A DNA stretch of 64,000 nt from JAJYUU01 sp963822955. Its GTDB lineage: Bacteria > Actinomycetota > Actinomycetes > Streptosporangiales > Streptosporangiaceae. Position numbers and translations under genes: made by a program. The DNA is taken from NCBI GenBank assembly GCA_963822955.1, contig CAWGJS010000008.1, forward strand, positions 434,001 through 498,000, read 5' to 3'. Numbering within the stretch: position 1 is the stretch's first letter; every line of letters begins with the position of its first letter. Under the pieces are notes generated by a model. It searched no databases and was not told the DNA's origin. It worked only from the letters and a program-made list of their open reading frames with translations. Below, piece after piece: positions 60,108 through 64,000 of the stretch.

Positions 60108-60725
60108 GTGTCGCGCCGACTAGCGAGCATCACGCTGGACAATCTTGATGACTTGCCGCCCAGGTGCCGCCGCTGCGTTTTCTGGGAGCTTGACCCGGTC
60201 AGTCAGGCTCGCGCCATCGAGGTCGGTGATCCCGCCCTCGAGAAAGAGGCCTGGCTGTCATCGGTCCTGCTCGAATGGGGCAGCTGCGGGAAGATCATCT
60301 ACGTAGACGGCGTGCCGGCTGGCTACCTTACGTACGCACCGCCAAGCTACGCGCCGAGGTCTGTCGCCTTTCCGACCAGTCCGGTCAGCGCTGATGCGGT
60401 CCTGCTGATGACCGCCCACGTGATGTCCGAGTTCGCCGGCGGTGGGCTCGGTCGGATGCTGGTCCAGGGCCTGGCCAAGGACTTGACCCGGCGGGGGATC
60501 AAGGCTATCGAGGCATTCGGCGACAATAAGTGGACGCAGCCGTCATGCGTCGTGCCGGTTGACTTCCTGCTGTCGGTTGGCTTCAAGACAGTGCGCCCGC
60601 ACGTCCGCTACCCGCGGCTGCGACTAGAGCTGAAGACCGCACTGTCCTGGCGCGAAGACGTCGAGGTTGCGCTCGAACGGCTGCTCGGATCGATGTCGCC
60701 CGAGCGCTCCCTGCGACTTGCCTGA
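60108..60725 (+). CDS. GNAT N-acetyltransferase of the parB neighbourhood
   Basis: A 205-residue GNAT protein. The N-terminus SRRLASITLDNLDDLPPRCRRCVFWELDPVS is a strongly patterned region with two cysteines in PPRCRRCVFWELDP that I recall from the GNAT gene near parB in actinobacteria. The acetyl-CoA region is EFAGGGLGRMLVQGLAKDLTRRGIKAIEAFG. GTG 60108 follows GCAGGGG; GTG 60069 is the alternative. The 195-base gap before it shows no gene. Target unknown. Confidence 0.85.
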   Translation: MSRRLASITLDNLDDLPPRCRRCVFWELDPVSQARAIEVGDPALEKEAWLSSVLLEWGSCGKIIYVDGVPAGYLTYAPPSYAPRSVAFPTSPVSADAVLLMTAHVMSEFAGGGLGRMLVQGLAKDLTRRGIKAIEAFGDNKWTQPSCVVPVDFLLSVGFKTVRPHVRYPRLRLELKTALSWREDVEVALERLLGSMSPERSLRLA

Positions 60726-60888
60726 CCCGGCCCCTCGGCAACGCACCGCCGGCCACCTCAGCGCGCCCGCACCGCTTGGCGTCGTTCGCGGTGTAACGCG
60801 GCTCCTCCTGCGAAGACTAATCACTGCGGGCCCGGACCGACCGCGGGCGCAGGGGACGTGATGCGCCAGGTCACCGGGATCCGTAGCG

Positions 60889-61557
60889 ATGAGACCGAGG
60901 CGTGAGCGGAAGCGGCTGCCTCCTGAGATGATGACGGCGAGGCGCCCCGTGCTGCAGGCAGCGGAGCCTGATCCCGACGCTCAGCTACTGGAGCGCCTCC
61001 GGTCCGGCGACGAGCAGGCCTTCATGACGCTCGTGCAGCGCTATCGGCCATCGATGGTCCGGCTCGCCGCCGGTTATGTGCCCAGTCAGGCCATCGCCGA
61101 AGAGGTCGCGCAGGAGGCCTGGCTCGGATTCCTGAGCGGACTCAGCCGATTCGAGGGGCGGTCCTCCGTGCGAACGTGGCTTTTCCGCATCCTGATTAAC
61201 CGAGCGAGGACAGCGGGGGTCAGGGAACGCCGGACGACAGCTGTCGGTGATCTGACTGCCACGGTCGACGCTTCACGATTCGACGCCGCAGGAAGCTGGC
61301 TAGCGCCGCCGCAGCCCTGGACCGACCTAGTGGATGATCGTCTTGCTGCCGAGACAATGGCAAAGGCCGTCCGGGCTGCCCTAGCGGACCTCCCGGTCCG
61401 TCAGCGTGAGGTAGTAACGCTGCGAGATGTTGAAGGCCTGAGCAGTGGGGAGGTGTGCGGCGTGCTGGAACTCACGGAAGCTAACCAGCGGGTCCTGCTG
61501 CACCGCGGCCGGAGCCGCCTCCGGCAGATGCTCGAGTCCGAGTTCGGGAGGGCATGA
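60889..61557 (+). CDS. ECF-type RNA polymerase sigma factor
   Basis: A 222-residue ECF sigma factor. Region 2 is AFMTLVQRYRPSMVRLAAGY and AEEVAQEAWLGFLSGLSRFEGRSSVRTWLFRILINRARTAG (-10 recognition and melting); region 4 is LADLPVRQREVVTLRDVEGLSSGEVCGVLELTEANQRVLLHRGRSRLRQML (-35 recognition). The start is uncertain: ATG 60889 or ATG 60928, both with weak ribosome sites. It overlaps the anti-sigma gene in ATGA. It directs a regulon that cannot be read here. Confidence 0.93.
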   Translation: MRPRRERKRLPPEMMTARRPVLQAAEPDPDAQLLERLRSGDEQAFMTLVQRYRPSMVRLAAGYVPSQAIAEEVAQEAWLGFLSGLSRFEGRSSVRTWLFRILINRARTAGVRERRTTAVGDLTATVDASRFDAAGSWLAPPQPWTDLVDDRLAAETMAKAVRAALADLPVRQREVVTLRDVEGLSSGEVCGVLELTEANQRVLLHRGRSRLRQMLESEFGRA

Positions 61558-61829
61558 TGCGCATGCGCATGTCAGCCCGCCGTGACCTCGTCTGCCAGCA
61601 GGCCGTGGAGCTGGTGACCGATTATCTCGAGGACGCCTTGTCTCGCGCGGACCGGCGCAGCTTCGAGAAGCACCTGACCGGCTGCCCGCACTGCACCGAG
61701 TACCTCGCGCAGATCCGCGAAACGATCGCGGTTGCTGGCCAGATCACGCCGGATGACCTGACCGTGGAGATGCGGGCTGACTTCATCGCCCTGTACCGGT
61801 CCTGGCAGCACGATGACGATGGCGCGTAG
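61554..61829 (+). CDS. Soluble zinc-finger anti-sigma factor
   Basis: A 91-residue protein with the ZAS motif HxxxCxxC in KHLTGCPHCTEYLAQI and an upstream helix CQQAVELVTDYLEDALSRADRRSFE that would bind the sigma factor. There is no membrane segment, so it is a soluble RsrA-like factor, possibly redox-sensitive. Its start overlaps the sigma stop, the usual sigma/anti-sigma coupling. Zn-thiol chemistry and the nearby thioredoxin genes suit an oxidative-stress circuit; that is inference. Confidence 0.9.
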   Translation: MMRMRMSARRDLVCQQAVELVTDYLEDALSRADRRSFEKHLTGCPHCTEYLAQIRETIAVAGQITPDDLTVEMRADFIALYRSWQHDDDGA

Positions 61830-61889
61830 GGGCCCGGCCAGTCAGGGGTGCGAACCTCGTCCAGCATGACCTAGGCAAGACTGGACGAT

Positions 61890-62009
61890 GTGTCCTACAT
61901 CGAGCTGCTCATTCCGCGGCATCTGTCGAGGCGGCCAGCACACGGCTACGAGCTCCGCAAGCGCGTGGCGGCTGTCACCGGGTTCAGGCTGCTCGATCCT
62001 GGCTGCTAA
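61890..62009 (+). pseudogene. PadR-family regulator remnant
   Basis: Thirty-nine codons read VSYIELLIPRHLSRRPAHGY then ELRKRVAAVTGFRLLDPGC before a TAA. HGYELRKRV is the start-of-wing hallmark of PadR regulators, and the order matches their N-terminal HTH. The rest of the domain and the dimer helix are missing, so this is a truncated relic. The remaining part of the 61830-62160 gap has only the terminator hairpin. Confidence 0.5.
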
Positions 62010-62112
62010 AGCTACGCCAGCAGGCCGGGCGGCCAGACGAGGCAACCTGACCGCGACGGCGGCGCGGACGCCGGGTGGCCGCCTCAGCCGCTTCCTTAGC
62101 GCGACGCTCGAA

Positions 62113-62145
62113 CGGCCGGATCACGCAGCGGGCGTGATCCGGCCG
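62113..62145 (-). terminator. Perfect 13-bp hairpin after trxA
   Basis: CGGCCGGATCACG and CGTGATCCGGCCG pair perfectly around a seven-base loop, 16 bases past the trxA stop. There is no T run, like many actinobacterial intrinsic terminators. Confidence 0.75.
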
Positions 62146-62160
62146 CGATGGGAAGCCGGG

Positions 62161-62484
62161 TCAGATGAAGTCGGCTAGGTCGCGCAGCAGCGCGGACTTC
62201 GGCTTGGCGCCGACGATCTCCTTGACGACCTGACCGTCCTTGAAGACGCTCATCGTCGGGATGTTCATGATGCCGTAGCGCTGCGTGATGACTGGGTTCT
62301 CGTCCACGTTCAGCTTGACGATGTCGATCTTCTCGCCGTGCTCGCTGGCGATCTCTTCCAGCACCGGGGCGACCTGACGGCACGGCCCGCACCATTCTGC
62401 CCAGTAGTCAACGATGACCGGCTTGGTGGCGTTCAGCACCTCGGTCTCGAAGGTCGCGTCGGTCACTGCCTTGGTTGTGCCCAC
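62161..62484 (-). CDS. trxA: Thioredoxin
   Basis: A 107-residue thioredoxin with the active site WAEWCGPCRQVAPVLEEIA and the conserved cis-proline in IMNIPTMSVFKDG. It reduces protein disulfides in the cytoplasm. GTG 62484 is chosen (opening GTTKAVTDATFETEVL); the frame upstream has no thioredoxin similarity. It follows trxB by 71 bases and they share a promoter. Confidence 0.96.
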   Translation of the reverse strand: MGTTKAVTDATFETEVLNATKPVIVDYWAEWCGPCRQVAPVLEEIASEHGEKIDIVKLNVDENPVITQRYGIMNIPTMSVFKDGQVVKEIVGAKPKSALLRDLADFI

Positions 62485-62555
62485 TTCCAGGACTTCCTTC
62501 CATGAGTAGCTCAGGCCCTGATGGCTTGTAGTTGAGTAGCTCGGGCTGGGCGGCA

Positions 62556-63488
62556 TCAGCCTTCGTGGTCCGCCAGCCAGCGCTCCGCGTCGATGGCCGC
62601 CGAACAGCCGGTGCCCGCCGCGGTAACGGCCTGCCGGTAGGTCCGGTCGACGACATCACCGGCCGCGAACACCCCTTCGATAGCAGTGCGCGTGTAGGGC
62701 TGCTCGACGAGCAGGTAGCCGTCCTGGTCAGTTGCCAGCTGGCCCTTGAAAAGCTCGCTCCGGGGGTCGTGACCGATGGCCACGAACATGCCGCCGACCT
62801 CGAGCACGCTTTCCTGGCCCGTTTTAACGTTCCGGAGGCGCAGGCCGGTCACTCGGTCCTCGCCGATGACTTCGGCGACCTCGCTGTCCCAGACGAACTC
62901 GATTTTCGGATTGCTCCTCGCGCGGTCTTGCATGATCTTCGAGGCGCGCAGTGTGTCCCGGCGGTGGACGACCTTGACACTGCGGGCGAACCTTGTCAGG
63001 AACATCGCCTCCTCCATCGCAGTATCACCGCCGCCAATCACGGCAATGTTCTGCTCGCGGAAGAAGAACCCGTCACAGGTCGCGCACCAGGACACGCCGT
63101 GGCCGGACAGCCGCTTCTCGCCCGGCACGTCAAGCTCACGGTAGCCGGACCCAGTCGCGATGATCACCGTGCGCGCCAGGTAGGTGTCCTCGCCAGCCCT
63201 GACCACTTTCGGCGCGGCCGTCAGGTCCACTTCGGTCACGTCCTCGGCAAGCAACTCGGCACCGAACCGCTCGGCCTGCTTGCGCACCTGGTCCATCAGG
63301 TCCGGCCCGAGCACGCCATCCGGGAAGCCGGGAAAGTTCTCGACTTCGGTGGTGTTCATGAGCGCGCCGCCCGAAGTCACCGACCCTTCGAAGACCAGCG
63401 GGCTGAGCCTCGCCCTGGCCGCGTACAGCGCCGCCGTGTAGCCAGCCGGCCCGGAGCCGATGACGATCACGTCCCGAACGTCGGTCAC
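62556..63488 (-). CDS. trxB: Thioredoxin reductase
   Basis: A 310-residue flavoenzyme that passes NADPH electrons to thioredoxin. The FAD site is VIVIGSGPAGYTAALYAARA, the redox pair is in GVSWCATCDGFFFR, the NADPH site is IAVIGGGDTAMEEAMFL with VVHRRDTLRASK, and the second FAD motif is TAIEGVFAAGDVVDRTYRQAVTAAGTGC. Complete and of normal length. With trxA it forms the trx operon beside the sigma/anti-sigma genes. Confidence 0.97.
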   Translation of the reverse strand: MTDVRDVIVIGSGPAGYTAALYAARARLSPLVFEGSVTSGGALMNTTEVENFPGFPDGVLGPDLMDQVRKQAERFGAELLAEDVTEVDLTAAPKVVRAGEDTYLARTVIIATGSGYRELDVPGEKRLSGHGVSWCATCDGFFFREQNIAVIGGGDTAMEEAMFLTRFARSVKVVHRRDTLRASKIMQDRARSNPKIEFVWDSEVAEVIGEDRVTGLRLRNVKTGQESVLEVGGMFVAIGHDPRSELFKGQLATDQDGYLLVEQPYTRTAIEGVFAAGDVVDRTYRQAVTAAGTGCSAAIDAERWLADHEG

Positions 63489-63559
63489 TTCTGCCTGCCC
63501 CTCTTGAGTGCACCGGCATAACCACCATCTGTGCGTGGAGATTCCCCGGCAGTAGATGC

Positions 63560-64000
63560 CTAAATGTGGGCTATCCTCAGGTGATCAAGCAGATCGTTGT
63601 TGCGAGCCGAGCAGGAGTTGCCGACTACCCACACTTCAGCTGCCCGGCCTGCGGGCGCTGTTGTGATGATGATTGTGGCAGGCTTGCCCTTGAATCGGGC
63701 ATCTTCCACGAGCTGTACCACGCGGCCCGGAGCGAACCGCCCGACGCAGCCAGCCAGGCGCATCCCGGTCAGGGCGTGATTGGTCGTCATGGTATGCAGT
63801 CCCGAGCTGCTGCTGGACGCCGATGGCAACCCGAACTTGGTGTTAACAGGCGGACCAGTGTGCACGCCCTCAAGCCTGGCCGCTTCCAGGGCGGCAACCG
63901 CCTGGGCTGCGAGCATCGAGGGCTCGAAATCAGTGCCCGAGGTCACAGTCGGGATACTCCGGGCATCGCTGCCGTGACCGTAATTGATCGGCGCTCCGAT
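63560..64000 (-). CDS. C-terminal part of an anti-sigma-type protein, cut by window edge
   Basis: The frame runs open to the right edge (the last base read is in frame, and no start is needed inside), so this is a partial gene whose N-terminus lies beyond 64000. The visible 146 residues end in LTGMRLAGCVGRFAPGRVVQLVEDARFKGKPATIIITTAPAGRAAEVWVVGNSCSARNNDLLDHLRIAHI, a C-terminal domain I associate with the extracytoplasmic part of actinobacterial anti-sigma proteins upstream of trxB (RsmA-like). The true sigma partner would be beyond the edge. Confidence 0.6.
   Translation of the reverse strand: MGAPINYGHGSDARSIPTVTSGTDFEPSMLAAQAVAALEAARLEGVHTGPPVNTKFGLPSASSSSSGLHTMTTNHALTGMRLAGCVGRFAPGRVVQLVEDARFKGKPATIIITTAPAGRAAEVWVVGNSCSARNNDLLDHLRIAHI

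Noticed and set aside
60861..60905. A 14-codon ORF with AGGGGA before the sigma gene
   Set aside because: Could be a leader peptide overlapping the sigma start, but no regulatory residues stand out and such short frames are common by chance.

Overview
The window is a high-GC stretch of an Actinomycetota chromosome that includes the replication origin. The class is shown by a DLW-39 protein, a DUF3566 protein beside gyrA, a mycothiol-dependent isomerase-type enzyme, a DUF1707 protein, the DciA-type gene between recF and gyrB, and many GTG starts. The mix (aerobic CO dehydrogenase genes, ThyX, short eukaryote-type ProS) fits a free-living soil actinomycete; I cannot fix genus or family.

Layout. 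Positions 1-9.1 kb: loosely organised single genes (sugar kinase, APH-like kinase, ProS, VOC, methyltransferase, effector-binding protein, maleylpyruvate-isomerase-like enzyme, HAD hydrolase) with a decayed stretch at 7.86-8.46 kb. 9.3-10.6 kb: a tyrosine integrase next to the 3' end of tRNA-Ala(TGC). 10.6-16.5 kb: tiny ORF, ankyrin protein, a frameshifted LolA-like pseudogene, a HAD-fold protein without its catalytic aspartates, DLW-39, ABC-F ATPase and a DUF1707/LiaF-like protein.

16.5-35.6 kb is the most interesting part: two molybdenum hydroxylase systems of the form I carbon monoxide dehydrogenase type. System 1 (minus strand) is coxM-coxS-coxL with active-site motif AYSCSFR. System 2 (plus strand) is a 7.2-kb operon: a 102-aa unknown, coxM, coxS, coxL with the canonical AYRCSFR, an XdhC/CoxF-type maturation factor fused to a YHS metal-binding domain, coxG, and then five consecutive small single-pass membrane proteins. 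A LysR regulator lies between the systems, and each system has its own MoxR AAA ATPase plus VWA (CoxD/CoxE-like) pair. CO oxidised by CoxMSL would pass electrons to the membrane; CoxG and the five small proteins are the natural candidates for a membrane docking platform.

35.6-41 kb: thyX, a class A beta-lactamase-like hydrolase, GNAT, GT87 mannosyltransferase-like protein, PAS protein, tRNA-Ile(GAT). 41-64 kb is the conserved origin region: DUF3566, gyrA, gyrB, dciA, recF, dnaN, oriC candidate, dnaA on one strand; rpmH, rnpA, yidD, yidC, jag, rsmG, parA, parB on the other, then an aldolase-like enzyme, GNAT, an ECF sigma/anti-sigma pair, trxA, trxB, and a gene cut by the right edge. Two perfect parS sites lie inside coding sequence. 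tRNA-Ile and tRNA-Ala, adjacent in relatives such as Mycobacterium tuberculosis, are about 30 kb apart here, with the CO dehydrogenase region between them.
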